The notes under the pieces: model-generated
Database searches by the model: none
What the model was told of the DNA's origin: nothing
The model's input: only the letters and a program-made list of their open reading frames with translations
Assembly: GCF_019966575.1 (NCBI RefSeq)
Contig: NZ_JAINFK010000001.1
Location: forward strand, 903,016-967,015
DNA from: Oricola cellulosilytica
Lineage (GTDB): Bacteria > Pseudomonadota > Alphaproteobacteria > Rhizobiales > Rhizobiaceae
Reading direction: 5' to 3'
Length of the DNA stretch: 64,000 bases
Program-made: the position numbers and the translations under genes
Shown: in pieces, positions 9,643-19,067 of the stretch
Numbering within the stretch: position 1 is the first letter of the stretch
Layout: every line of letters starts with the position of its first letter

Positions 9643-9826
9643 GACGCATCCTCCTCGCGCTGCATGCCGAAATCATAGTCTTTTTAGCGGGTTATTTGCT
9701 GTCGAACTTCACGCGGCACTGTTTCAAACAGATGCTCAAAACGCCCTGACCGGGAAATTTTATTGCGGTCACGGCAATTTATGCTGCAACGCAAAGAGAT
9801 CGTCCGCAATGCAGCGCAATCGCCTT

Positions 9827-10252
9827 TCAGACGAGGCTGGCGTCGAGCGAAACGGTTATCGAAGCGAGCGCCTGCGAGACGGGACACTCTTCCTTTGCCT
9901 TGGTGGCTAGCTCGGAGAACTTATCCGGCTCCATGCCCGGCACTTCGGCCTTCAGCACCAGCGCGCTGCCCTTGATGCCCTCACCCGGCTTGATCTCGAC
10001 GGTTGCCGTGGCCTCGAGCTTCTCGGCCGGCGTGCCGTTCTCGGCAAGGAGATGCGAAAGCTGCATAGCGAAGCATCCCGCATGAGCCGCCGCCAGCAGC
10101 TCCTCGGGATTGGTGCCCGACTTGCCCTCCTCATCCTCGAAGCGTCCGCGGAAATCGTAGCGCTTGTCTTTAAGAACACCACTTTGCGTCGTCAGGTGCC
10201 CGCGGCCCCCCTGGAGATCGCCTTCCCATACGGCCGTCGCATTGCGTTTCAT
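9827..10252 (-). CDS. OsmC family peroxiredoxin-like protein
   Basis: 141 residues when started at ATG 10252; the open frame extends upstream but that part has no family similarity and overlaps the neighbour's leader. OsmC proteins reduce organic hydroperoxides with a two-cysteine mechanism. The motifs GTNPEELLAAAHAGCF (Cys60) and CPVSQAL (Cys123) are both present and identify the OsmC branch rather than Ohr. It is a single gene, divergent from the APP1-like phosphatase gene. Confidence 0.93.
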   Translation of the reverse strand: MKRNATAVWEGDLQGGRGHLTTQSGVLKDKRYDFRGRFEDEEGKSGTNPEELLAAAHAGCFAMQLSHLLAENGTPAEKLEATATVEIKPGEGIKGSALVLKAEVPGMEPDKFSELATKAKEECPVSQALASITVSLDASLV

Positions 10253-10482
10253 GATCTGTCCCTTCCCAAAGTGGCGTCTGCGTTCAAATTCGACAAATAA
10301 CCTGAACCGCCCGCCGCAAATTTCAAGACTGCCCGCCGCAAATAGCAGGGCCTTGGGATGGGGTAATGCGCGCCACCGCTTGGTGGAACCTTCCTCGTTA
10401 CGCGCCGTTGGCGTATGCAATAGAACGTGAACGACCAGGCCCGGAGCCGCTATTGCTTTCGAACTTTGCTGATACGAGCCGA

Positions 10483-11589
10483 ATGCTGCTGCACCGGATC
10501 GAGACCCGCTGGGACCGTGCGCGTTTTGCACTCCGCAACCGCGTCGGAATGGCAAGCAAGCCGATCGTCGTTCCCTACCGCGGCTATGGCGATACGCGCG
10601 AATTGTGGTGCAAGGGGCGGGTGATCGAAAACAAGGGCATCATCGCCGCACCGCACTCCGATTCCATTCTAGAGAACATCTGGCAGACCCTGAAGCGCTA
10701 TGATTCCGACGAAATTCCGGGAGCCGAGCTTTCTTGGCGCTTCGGAGAGATGAGCGGGTCCGTCGTCACCGACGAGGAAGGGTATTTCGACTTGACGTTT
10801 CATCCGGGAGGAGAGCTATCCCGGGGGGCGCCGTGGCAAAGACTTCGGGTGCACCTCCTCTCCGCGCGTGGACGCGATATGAATCCGATCGAGGCTGAGG
10901 TCTGCATTCGCACGCCGTCGAAAAACGCTGCAATCGGTGTTATTTCGGACATCGACGACACCATCGTCGAAACAGGCGCGTATGATTTCCTGAAGCATTG
11001 GCGTACGGTGGTCGCCAACTCGGCCGAGAGCCGCCAAGTGTTTCCGGGGGTTCCCTCACTCTACTCGGCGCTCGCTGCCGGTTCGGAAGGCCCGCAGACC
11101 AATCCCGTTTTCTACGTTTCATCGAGTCCCTGGAACCTGTTCGATCTCTTCGAGCGCTTCATGATCCTGCATGACATCCCTCTTGGGCCGATGCTGCTAA
11201 AGGATTTCGGCCTAACGGAGACGAAATGGTTAACCGGGGGCCATGACGGTCATAAGACCGCAATGATCGAGGCCATATTCGCCCGCTATCCGGACTTGTC
11301 TTTCGTGCTGGTCGGCGATTCCGGTCAGCGCGATGCGCTGATCTACGCGAAGATCGCGGAAAATCATCCCGGCCGGGTTGCCGCCGTCTTCATCCGCGAG
11401 GTCGCCGACACCGCCAAGGGTGATCATATGGTGCGCATGCGCGAGACGCTGGACCGCCTCGCAATCCCCTTCGCGACCGGTTCTCATCTGGGTGGGGCCG
11501 CCGAGATCGCCCATACGCAAGGCTGGATCAGTCAGGACCAGCTCAATGCGGTGCAGCGCTCGGTTTCCCGGGAACAGGCCAAAGAGTAA
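10483..11589 (+). CDS. APP1-type phosphatase domain protein (DUF2183)
   Basis: 368 residues from ATG 10483; the open frame allows an upstream start at 10366, but the added residues look non-coding. The C-terminal half has the HAD-like phosphatase motif SDIDDTIVETG (DIDDT at 156-160), then YVSSSPWNLFDLFERF and FVLVGDSGQRD, which match the catalytic domain of yeast App1 phosphatidate phosphatase. The N-terminal half contains a beta-rich segment common to bacterial relatives. The bacterial proteins are probably phosphatases of lipid or similar substrates; the substrate here is unknown. It stands between oppositely oriented osmC and the msrA gene on its own strand (88 bp away). Confidence 0.85.
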   Translation: MLLHRIETRWDRARFALRNRVGMASKPIVVPYRGYGDTRELWCKGRVIENKGIIAAPHSDSILENIWQTLKRYDSDEIPGAELSWRFGEMSGSVVTDEEGYFDLTFHPGGELSRGAPWQRLRVHLLSARGRDMNPIEAEVCIRTPSKNAAIGVISDIDDTIVETGAYDFLKHWRTVVANSAESRQVFPGVPSLYSALAAGSEGPQTNPVFYVSSSPWNLFDLFERFMILHDIPLGPMLLKDFGLTETKWLTGGHDGHKTAMIEAIFARYPDLSFVLVGDSGQRDALIYAKIAENHPGRVAAVFIREVADTAKGDHMVRMRETLDRLAIPFATGSHLGGAAEIAHTQGWISQDQLNAVQRSVSREQAKE

Positions 11590-11677
11590 GCCCTTCACGA
11601 AAGCGTGTTCCGAGATGATTTGAAGCGCCACGCATTTGGCTATTCTCTTCGGAAGAACGCGCGATCCGGAGAATTAC

Positions 11678-12316
11678 ATGATCCGTTCAATGATTTCCGC
11701 CGCGATCCTGGCCATATCGGCGTTTTCCCCTCCCGCTCTCGCCGAAACCAAGGCGCTGGTTGTAGCCGGTGGCTGCTTTTGGTGCGTCGAAAGCGATTTC
11801 GATCACGTCAGGGGCGTCACCGGCACTACGTCCGGCTATGCCGGCGGCACGATGAAGAACCCGACATACCGCAATCATGGCAAGCACCGCGAAGTGGTCA
11901 GGATAGACTATGACGGCACTGTCACGGACTATCGGACGCTGGTTTCGACCTTCCTGCGCACTATGGACCCGACCGATGCCGGAGGGCAGTTCTGCGACCG
12001 GGGGCGTAGCTATTCCTCCGCGATTCACGCCGCCACCGACGAAGAAAGGCGCATCGCGCAGGAGGAAGTCGCCCGCGCGCGGAAAGCGCTTGGCCGGGAT
12101 ATCGCCACACCGGTCGAAGGTGAAGCTACCTTCTACCGGGCCGAAGACTACCACCAGAACTACTATATGAGCGAGGTGAGGCAGTTGACCCGTTTCGGCC
12201 TCGTCACCCGCGCCAGGGCCTACAAGAGCTACCGCAAGGCCTGCGGTCGCGATGCCAGGGTGAAGCAATTGTGGGGAAGAGAGGCCTATACCGGCGTCGT
12301 CCGGAACGGCAGCTAA
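11678..12316 (+). CDS. msrA: Peptide-methionine (S)-S-oxide reductase, exported
   Basis: 212 residues from ATG 11678, with CGGAGAA upstream. The first ~21 residues are a signal peptide (hydrophobic core after MIRSM, cleavage around PALA/E), so this MsrA should work in the periplasm. The active-site motif is GGCFWCVE with catalytic Cys33 and a second cysteine at 36 in place of the glycine found in many cytosolic MsrA. SGYAGG and YHQNYY further confirm the family. It repairs oxidised methionine in proteins. An earlier in-frame start at 11636 would hide the signal peptide and is less likely. Confidence 0.92.
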   Translation: MIRSMISAAILAISAFSPPALAETKALVVAGGCFWCVESDFDHVRGVTGTTSGYAGGTMKNPTYRNHGKHREVVRIDYDGTVTDYRTLVSTFLRTMDPTDAGGQFCDRGRSYSSAIHAATDEERRIAQEEVARARKALGRDIATPVEGEATFYRAEDYHQNYYMSEVRQLTRFGLVTRARAYKSYRKACGRDARVKQLWGREAYTGVVRNGS

Positions 12317-12461
12317 TCGCTTTTCGGACTAACCTCCCGAAAACGTTTGAAGTTCCCGCGGGGGGCACTTATGTGCTGGTGCTGTACTTCCATGATATGA
12401 GCGTTATGTCATATTATCGATACAGAGATCGGTAAGAGAACGGCACACAGCCCCCGGACCC

Positions 12462-13370
12462 ATGGCGATGGAATTTCAAAGCGCATCTTCCACCTTTACG
12501 GACATCGTGACCGGCCGGGCGGATTCGCGCGCGCCACAGACCGCGCACATCGTCGACCAGTTGATCGAGGAGCGTGGCCAGACTCTGGTCAAGCATCCGT
12601 TGTGGCCGCTGCTGCGCCCGGCGCTCTACAAGATGCTGTATTACGATCAGGCCGTTCGCATGGCCGACGATGTTGCCGAGCTTAGCGGCCTTGAATGCTT
12701 CGAATATGTCAGCCGGTTGCTCGAGCTCGACATTGTCGTGGAAGGCAAGGAGCACCTGCCGAAGGACGGTGCGTTCGTGCTTGTGTCCAACCATCCGACC
12801 GGGATTGCCGATGGCATCGCCGTTTACGACATGATCAAGGATGCGCGGCCCGACCTCGTCTTCTTCGCCAACCGCGACGCCGTCAGGGTCAACCAGCGCC
12901 TTTCGGAGATCATCATCCCGGTCGAATGGCGGACGACCGAGAAATCCCACGCCAAGAGCCGCGAGACCCTGGTACGCACCAGCCGCGCCTTTTCCGACGG
13001 CCGCGCAATCATATTGTTCCCCTCCGGCCGGATCGCCTATTGGTCGAAGGGCCGCCTGAACGAGCGGCCCTGGCAGGCGACCGGCATCCAGATGGCGAAG
13101 CGGTTCGACGTGCCGGTGATTCCGATGCACATGGGCGCCCGCAACTCCAAATTGTTCTATCTCCTATCGCACCGCACGCCGGAACTGCGGGACATGACGG
13201 TGTTCCACGAATTGCTCAACAAGAAGGGCCATCCCTTCCGCATTCGAATTGGCAAACCGATTGACCCGGCGGCGCTTGACGGCGACGTGCAGGATCTGAC
13301 GGTGCGTCTGCAGCAGCACTGCGAGCACACGCTGCGCGCAGACCGGATGGCCGGTTTCCCGGCAGGCTGA
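12462..13370 (+). CDS. Lysophospholipid acyltransferase family protein (PlsC/OlsA-like)
   Basis: 302 residues. The acyltransferase block I is SNHPTGIADG with His111 and Asp117 (HX5D spacing, as in the lyso-ornithine-lipid and hemolysin-like subgroup), and block III is LFPSGRIAYW. Such enzymes transfer an acyl chain to a lysolipid at the inner membrane. No transmembrane helix is obvious, so it is probably membrane-associated. It ends 6 bp from the convergent dnaE2 stop. The exact acceptor (lysophosphatidate or lyso-ornithine lipid) cannot be told from sequence. Confidence 0.82.
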   Translation: MAMEFQSASSTFTDIVTGRADSRAPQTAHIVDQLIEERGQTLVKHPLWPLLRPALYKMLYYDQAVRMADDVAELSGLECFEYVSRLLELDIVVEGKEHLPKDGAFVLVSNHPTGIADGIAVYDMIKDARPDLVFFANRDAVRVNQRLSEIIIPVEWRTTEKSHAKSRETLVRTSRAFSDGRAIILFPSGRIAYWSKGRLNERPWQATGIQMAKRFDVPVIPMHMGARNSKLFYLLSHRTPELRDMTVFHELLNKKGHPFRIRIGKPIDPAALDGDVQDLTVRLQQHCEHTLRADRMAGFPAG

Positions 13371-13376
13371 TCCGCC

Positions 13377-16300
13377 TCAGTGAAAATCCCGTGATTTCGG
13401 TATCACGCTGACATTGCGCGGATGACGACCGGCATTTGAGGGCTGGGGATTGACGACATGGTCGGCGCGCGCGAGGTCGGAGCGCAGGAGATCGTCCGAA
13501 AGGCCGGTGAGCCGATCGGTATCGTCGGTCATCTGGCGCGCCACTACATGGATCACGGCGTCGTCCATCTGTACCGTGCCGTGCACCGCCATCAGCCGCG
13601 CGCCCATGATCGTTTTCCGATATTTCTTCAACGCACTCGGCCAGACCACCAGATTGACGATACCGGTCTCGTCCTCGAGCGTGATGAACACCACGCCCTT
13701 GGCGCTGCCCGGCCGTTGGCGGATCAGGACGATACCGGCCACGGACACGAGCTGCCCGAAGCGAAGCGCGCGCAGGTCAGCTGCCCTGGTGAACCCCTGC
13801 CCCGCATAATCCTTTCTTAAAAATGACATTGGATGCGCCTTCAACGAAAGGCGCGTGGTTTGATAATCTGCGACGACATGCTCGCTCAGCGGCATTGCGG
13901 GCAGAAGCACCGGTGTGTCGGCGCCCTCGTCGCGCACGTCCTGATAGGAGAACAGCGGCAATTCGTGGGCGTTCTTGATCGCTTTGGCATCCCATAGCGC
14001 GGCGCGGCGGTCCTTGGCCAGCGACCGGAAAGCGTCGGCGGCGGCAAGAAGCTGAATGCCCCGCGTCGATAGCCCAGCGCGGCTGCGCAACTCCTCGACG
14101 CTCTCGTAAGGCATGTCGCGATGTTCGAGCAGCCGGGCTGCGTCGCCTTGGGAAAAACCATCGATTTGGCGAAAGCCAAGTCGCAGCGCATACTCCCGCG
14201 GGCCGTCCGGCATATCCGGAAGCGGCTCAAGCACATTGTCCCAGTCGCTGTAATTGATGTCGGCAGGCAGCACGGTGACGCCGTGTTCGCGCGCATCGCG
14301 CACGATCTGCGCCGGCGCGTAGAACCCCATCGGCTGCGAGTTCAGCAGTCCTGCGGCAAAGGCTGCCGGATAATGGCATTTCAGCCAGCTCGATATGTAG
14401 ACGAGATGCGCGAAACTCGCCGCGTGGCTCTCCGGAAAACCGTATTCGCCGAACCCTTCGATCTGGCTGAAACAGCGCGCGGCGAAACCGGGATCGTAAC
14501 CACGCTCCACCATGCGGCCGACCATCTTGTCCTTGTGGTCGCTCACCATGCCGCGCGAGCGGAAGGTGGCCATCGCCTTGCGAAGCTGGTTGGCTTCGAC
14601 CGGCGAGAACCGGGCCGCGACCATGGCGATCTTCATCGCCTGTTCCTGGAAGATCGGCACGCCGAGCGTGCGTTTAAGGATGTTCTTCAGTTCGTCCGGA
14701 TCGTGCTCGGGGCCGGGCGAGGGATACTCTTCGGGCTCCTTGTTCTGCCGGCGGCGCAGATAGGGGTGCACCATGTCTCCCTGAATCGGTCCCGGACGCA
14801 CGATCGCGACCTCGATGACGAGGTCGTAGAAGGTGCGCGGCTTCAATCGTGGCAGCATGTTCATCTGCGCCCGGCTCTCGACTTGGAAAACCCCCAGCGA
14901 ATCGCCCTTGCAGAGCATGTTGTAGACCGCCGGATCCTCCTGCGGGACGGTCGCCAGCGTGTAACGCCTGCCATATTGCGCGGCGATGATGTTGAGGCAT
15001 TTGCGTATGCAGGTCAGCATGCCGAGCGCCAGCACGTCGACCTTCAGGATGCCGAGCGCGTCGATATCGTCCTTATCCCATTCGATGAAACTGCGCTCGG
15101 GCATGGCGCCGTTGCCGACCGGAACCGTTTCGGTCAGCGGATGCTGGGTCAGGATGAACCCGCCGACATGCTGGGATAGGTGGCGCGGCATGCCGATGAG
15201 CTGATCGGCAAGCGCGATGGTGCGCTTGAGATGCGGATCGGAAAGATCGAGCCCGGCCTCCCTTACCTCGGCCTCGCCGACCGAAGACCCCCACGATCCC
15301 CACACCGTCTTCGCCAGCGCGGTTGTCACGTCCTCCGACAGACCCATGACCTTTCCGACCTCACGGATTGCCATGCGGGGCCGGTAATGGATGACCGTGG
15401 CGCACAGACCGGCGCGGTTGCGGCCATATTTCTGGTAGATGTGCTGAATGACCTCCTCACGCCGCTCGTGCTCGAAATCGACGTCAATATCCGGCGGCTC
15501 CTTGCGTTCCTCGGAGATGAAACGCTCGAACAGCAATTCGTGCTGCGCCGGATCGACGGAGGTGATCTTCAGGCAATAGCAAACCGCACTGTTGGCTGCC
15601 GAGCCGCGGCCTTGGCAAAGAATCTCTTCTTCACAGTCACGCGCAAATTTCACGATATCCCGTATGGTCAGGAAGTAGCGGGAGATGTCCATCTTGGCCA
15701 TCAGCGCCAGTTCCCTCTCCAGCGTCTCCCGCACGCTCTCCGGAATGCCATGCGGATAGCGCTCCGCCGCGCCCGCCCAGGTCAGTTCGGCCAGATACTC
15801 GTCAGCGGTCTTGCCGTCCGGCACCGTTTCCTCCGGATATTCGTAGCGTAGCTCGGCCAATGAAAACGTACAGGCGTCGGCGATGATGCGGCTTTGCGCG
15901 ATTGCGTCCGGCCAGTCGGAGAACAGGCGAACCATCTCGTCCGGGCTCTTCAGATGGCGTTCCGCATTGGGGTGCAGGCGATGCCCTGCCTCGAAGAGGA
16001 TCACCTTCTCGCGAATGCAGGTCATTACGTCCTGAAGCGGACGGCGCGCGGGCGTGTGGTAATGTACGTCATTGGTCGCAACGAGTCTCAGGCCATGCTG
16101 TCCAGCGAGCCTTGAAAGCCGGTTGATGCGCGCGCGGTCGTCGCCACGATAGAGATGCGCCGCGGCGATGTGGCGGAATGCGGGCAGGCTTTGGCGGAGA
16201 CGGGGAAGATCGGCGGCAAAGGCATCGAGGTCTTCCTCCGGGATGGCGATCAAGACGACATCGTCAGCTTGCGTCCCCAGAGCTTCAGCAACCATGGAAA

Positions 16301-16712
16301 GCGTCAGGTCACAGGCACCCTTTTGCTGCCATTCGCCGTTTCGGTCCTCCATCTTGCCCGCCGACAACAGCCGGCAAAGGCGACCATATCCTGCCCGGTT
16401 CTTCGGATAGGCGTAAAGCGAAGGCGCATCCAGAAGATCGAGACGGCAACCGATCACCGGCCGCATTCCGGCCGTCGAGGCCTCGGTATGCAGGCGAACG
16501 GTTCCTGCCATCGTGTTGCGGTCGGCGATGCCGAGCGCGTCGTAGCCGAGCAGATGCGCCGTCAGCACCAGGTCAACGGGATCGGACGCCCCCCGCAGGA
16601 AGGAGAAATTCGTCGCCAATCCCAGCTCCACGAAGGGCGCGGGTGGATTGGACGTGAACCCTTCCTGCCCGGAGATCGTTCTTTTGCCGGGTGTGAGCGG
16701 GGCTTCCGGCAT
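13377..16712 (-). CDS. dnaE2: Error-prone DNA polymerase, alpha-subunit type
   Basis: 1111 residues from the ATG at 16712, which overlaps the imuB stop by one base (TGATG), implying translational coupling; a start at 16739 is possible. Domains in order: PHP (FVELGLATNFSFLRGASDP, ~24-270), polymerase palm/fingers with the catalytic motif PPDIDVDFEHER near residue 405, and a C-terminal OB fold (SVAGIVLIRQRPGSAKG). DnaE2/ImuC is the catalytic polymerase of the SOS mutasome and copies damaged templates with low fidelity. It is the third gene of imuA-imuB-dnaE2 and should be induced from the LexA box upstream of imuA. Confidence 0.96.
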   Translation of the reverse strand: MPEAPLTPGKRTISGQEGFTSNPPAPFVELGLATNFSFLRGASDPVDLVLTAHLLGYDALGIADRNTMAGTVRLHTEASTAGMRPVIGCRLDLLDAPSLYAYPKNRAGYGRLCRLLSAGKMEDRNGEWQQKGACDLTLSMVAEALGTQADDVVLIAIPEEDLDAFAADLPRLRQSLPAFRHIAAAHLYRGDDRARINRLSRLAGQHGLRLVATNDVHYHTPARRPLQDVMTCIREKVILFEAGHRLHPNAERHLKSPDEMVRLFSDWPDAIAQSRIIADACTFSLAELRYEYPEETVPDGKTADEYLAELTWAGAAERYPHGIPESVRETLERELALMAKMDISRYFLTIRDIVKFARDCEEEILCQGRGSAANSAVCYCLKITSVDPAQHELLFERFISEERKEPPDIDVDFEHERREEVIQHIYQKYGRNRAGLCATVIHYRPRMAIREVGKVMGLSEDVTTALAKTVWGSWGSSVGEAEVREAGLDLSDPHLKRTIALADQLIGMPRHLSQHVGGFILTQHPLTETVPVGNGAMPERSFIEWDKDDIDALGILKVDVLALGMLTCIRKCLNIIAAQYGRRYTLATVPQEDPAVYNMLCKGDSLGVFQVESRAQMNMLPRLKPRTFYDLVIEVAIVRPGPIQGDMVHPYLRRRQNKEPEEYPSPGPEHDPDELKNILKRTLGVPIFQEQAMKIAMVAARFSPVEANQLRKAMATFRSRGMVSDHKDKMVGRMVERGYDPGFAARCFSQIEGFGEYGFPESHAASFAHLVYISSWLKCHYPAAFAAGLLNSQPMGFYAPAQIVRDAREHGVTVLPADINYSDWDNVLEPLPDMPDGPREYALRLGFRQIDGFSQGDAARLLEHRDMPYESVEELRSRAGLSTRGIQLLAAADAFRSLAKDRRAALWDAKAIKNAHELPLFSYQDVRDEGADTPVLLPAMPLSEHVVADYQTTRLSLKAHPMSFLRKDYAGQGFTRAADLRALRFGQLVSVAGIVLIRQRPGSAKGVVFITLEDETGIVNLVVWPSALKKYRKTIMGARLMAVHGTVQMDDAVIHVVARQMTDDTDRLTGLSDDLLRSDLARADHVVNPQPSNAGRHPRNVSVIPKSRDFH

Positions 16713-18262
16713 CACGCATCCAGTCCGTGAATGAACCACAGTGGCAGCCCGCCCCTGCCATCACCCGGAAGCCCTTGGCGGAAAATCCAGTAACGCCGGC
16801 CCTCGCTGTCCTCGATCCGATAATAATCGCGCAGACGCGCTGTCGATTTCTCGCGCCACCATTCCGGGGCGATCCGCTCCGGACCCTCACTTTTATCGAT
16901 CCGGTGCGTCTTGCGCCGCCAGACGAACTGCGCCGGCGGGCCGTCCGGCAGTGAATAGAGCACCCGCACCTCTTCCGGCTGTCGAAGCAGGCGGAGCGGC
17001 CGCTGCAGCTTTCTGCCGATCATTACCGGCTCGGCGGCATCCTGCGCTCTGGCCGGAGCAAGGATCTCTGCGCGCTCCGGGATGTGGCTGCCACGCGCTA
17101 CCGGCCGCGTCACCGCGGCGGGGCCGAACCGGGTGTTCAACCGGTCGATGAGGCAGAACAGTTCGACATCCTTCACGTCTTCCCCTGTCAGTTCCTTTTG
17201 AATCCCGTCTAGTTCCTCATGGACGAGGACGTCGAGCGTCATCACCTCGAAGCCGAAGCCCGGATCGAGCGTTTCGAGCTTGCCGTCGAATAATTTGGTC
17301 AGATGCGCGGTTTCCCGGCTGCCCCGGCTGGTCGCCACCTCAACTGTCGAAACCCCGCCACTGACGCGGAAACCGGTCAGGCGCAGGCGCCGCGCGCCGG
17401 CACCGCGTTCCTGCATGCGCCGCACGACATCGCCTGTCAGTTCGGCTAGGACGAAGCGGACGCTTTCAAGTTCGCCGATCGGTTCGGCTAGCCGCCGCAT
17501 GGCGCGCAACAATGGCGGGGGTTCTTCCGCCATCAGCGGCTCGGCAAGGCGGCCCATGGCCTGGTCCAGGCGCAGAACCGGATTGGCGGAAAGCGCGTTA
17601 TCGCGCCGGAACCGCCGGACCAGCGCCGCGCGCGGCACGTCCGCCACCGCGCCGACGGACTTCAGCCCGAGCCGTTCGAGCAGCACCACGGTCCGGGCGT
17701 CGATCCTGAGCGCGGCGACAGGCAATAGCGCAAGCATCTCCGCCAGATCGTCTTCCGTGCACATGCTGCGTGGTTTCGCTGCGTAGCGCGCCAGCGCCCA
17801 GGCAGCGCCGGTCGTCGGCGCAACGGCTGCGCGTATCGTCAGGCCGGCCGCCGCGAAGGCGCGGGCCATGTCGTCCAGCATCGCTTCCTCACCGCCCCAC
17901 AGATGGTCGGACCCGGTGGTGTCGAGCAGCAGCCCGTCGCTGTCATCCGTCCTGGTCCAGGGACACCATCGCCGCGCCCAGTGCGACAGCCGGGCGAGAT
18001 CCTTTTCATCTTCGCCCTCCTCCGCATCCTCGACCCGAATTGCCGGCACCAGCGCCCGCATGTCGGTGACGCGGGCACCGCGCTTCATGCCAAGCTTCGC
18101 CGCTATGGCGTTGACGCCATGAATCACCGGCCCATGCGCACCTTGGCGCGCCAGTACGACCGGTTCGGATTCAGCCGGCGCGGGAATACCGTAATGGCGG
18201 CTCCTCCAGCGCTGGATCGCGAAGTGGGGAAGAAAGATCGAGACGATGCGCCTTTGCGTCAT
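16712..18262 (-). CDS. imuB: Inactive Y-family polymerase-like mutasome protein
   Basis: 516 residues from ATG 18262 (MTQRRIVSIFLPHFAIQRW); the open frame runs 40 codons further upstream, inside imuA. It has a Y-family fold, but the N-terminal metal-binding DxD motif is replaced by FLPHFAIQRW and the second carboxylate site by LLLDTTGSDHLWGG, as in characterised ImuB, which lacks polymerase activity. ImuB serves as the hub that links ImuA, DnaE2 and the beta clamp. It overlaps imuA by 92 bp and dnaE2 by 1 bp, so the three genes form one transcript. Confidence 0.93.
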   Translation of the reverse strand: MTQRRIVSIFLPHFAIQRWRSRHYGIPAPAESEPVVLARQGAHGPVIHGVNAIAAKLGMKRGARVTDMRALVPAIRVEDAEEGEDEKDLARLSHWARRWCPWTRTDDSDGLLLDTTGSDHLWGGEEAMLDDMARAFAAAGLTIRAAVAPTTGAAWALARYAAKPRSMCTEDDLAEMLALLPVAALRIDARTVVLLERLGLKSVGAVADVPRAALVRRFRRDNALSANPVLRLDQAMGRLAEPLMAEEPPPLLRAMRRLAEPIGELESVRFVLAELTGDVVRRMQERGAGARRLRLTGFRVSGGVSTVEVATSRGSRETAHLTKLFDGKLETLDPGFGFEVMTLDVLVHEELDGIQKELTGEDVKDVELFCLIDRLNTRFGPAAVTRPVARGSHIPERAEILAPARAQDAAEPVMIGRKLQRPLRLLRQPEEVRVLYSLPDGPPAQFVWRRKTHRIDKSEGPERIAPEWWREKSTARLRDYYRIEDSEGRRYWIFRQGLPGDGRGGLPLWFIHGLDA

Positions 18263-18902
18263 AGCCCGCCTCCCAGAGGCCCGGCCTGCTGTCGCGCGCG
18301 CGAAACAATTCCGCCCGCCAGCGCGGAACGCCCGGCGCCTGGGGATCGTAGGGATGGGGCGCGGAGATGGAAGACGTAACACGCCAGCGCGAGCGGGCCG
18401 CCGACAAGCTGGACCCAGCCGCGAAACGGATCAGGAAAACTTGTATCCCGGTACGCTCGGAACGCATGGCGAGCCGCTTCGTCGCCGTGAAGTCGAGCGC
18501 CGCCGGATCTCCCCATATCTCGCCGATGACGGCTGCGAGGGCGCTGCATTTCAGCCCCTCCTCCATTGCCCACAAGACACCTGCCGCGTCCGATGCGCAT
18601 ACGGCGATGAGCTTGTGGCGGTCTGCGCCGAAGCGCTCCAGGCCCTGCCCGTAAGGGCGGCCCATCTCCTCTGCGCACATGCGGTCCTGAACCCATAGAA
18701 CGGGCTTTCCGGCCGGTATCTGCGCCAAGGCGAACCCCGCAGCACCGGCGTCGCGTGTTGCTCCCATGAGTTCGGCCAGTTGCGGCTTCGGGAACGGGCG
18801 AAGTGTCTCGCCTCTGCGCAAATCAGCGGCGTGGCGCACGTTGGCGCCTTTCCGGGAATCCGGCGCAAGGACAGTTTTCTGCGAATGGCCATTCATTCCC
18901 AT
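18171..18902 (-). CDS. imuA: SOS mutasome protein ImuA (RecA/SulA-like)
   Basis: 243 residues from ATG 18902; ATG 18896 is equally possible. The longest open frame starts at 18932, but that start would place the LexA operator (18912-18926) inside the coding sequence, so a downstream start is preferred. The protein has the RecA-like core seen in ImuA (FALAQIPAGKPVLWVQDR near residue 60 and following segments) without a proper Walker A motif. ImuA supports damage-induced mutagenesis together with ImuB and DnaE2. It is first in the operon and overlaps imuB extensively. Confidence 0.88.
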   Translation of the reverse strand: MGMNGHSQKTVLAPDSRKGANVRHAADLRRGETLRPFPKPQLAELMGATRDAGAAGFALAQIPAGKPVLWVQDRMCAEEMGRPYGQGLERFGADRHKLIAVCASDAAGVLWAMEEGLKCSALAAVIGEIWGDPAALDFTATKRLAMRSERTGIQVFLIRFAAGSSLSAARSRWRVTSSISAPHPYDPQAPGVPRWRAELFRARDSRPGLWEAGYDAKAHRLDLSSPLRDPALEEPPLRYSRAG

Positions 18903-18911
18903 CAGACATTT

Positions 18912-18926
18912 GTTCTCTTTTTGTTC
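18912..18926 (-). promoter_or_regulatory. LexA (SOS) operator of the imuA-imuB-dnaE2 operon
   Basis: GTTCTCTTTTTGTTC on the plus strand, a perfect GTTC-N7-GTTC direct repeat, the LexA box of alphaproteobacteria. It lies ten bases before the chosen imuA start. Its position also decides the imuA start codon. Confidence 0.9.
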
Positions 18927-19067
18927 CAACAATAAAACATCCGAATCCCTCGGAGAGTCAATCGCGGAATTGCATAAGGGTTTAAACCGGCGCGACCGGC
19001 ACCCTCCCTGCGTCGATGGAAAGCCGAGCGGTATCGCCCTTCATACTGGATCGGATTTTCCGGAAAC

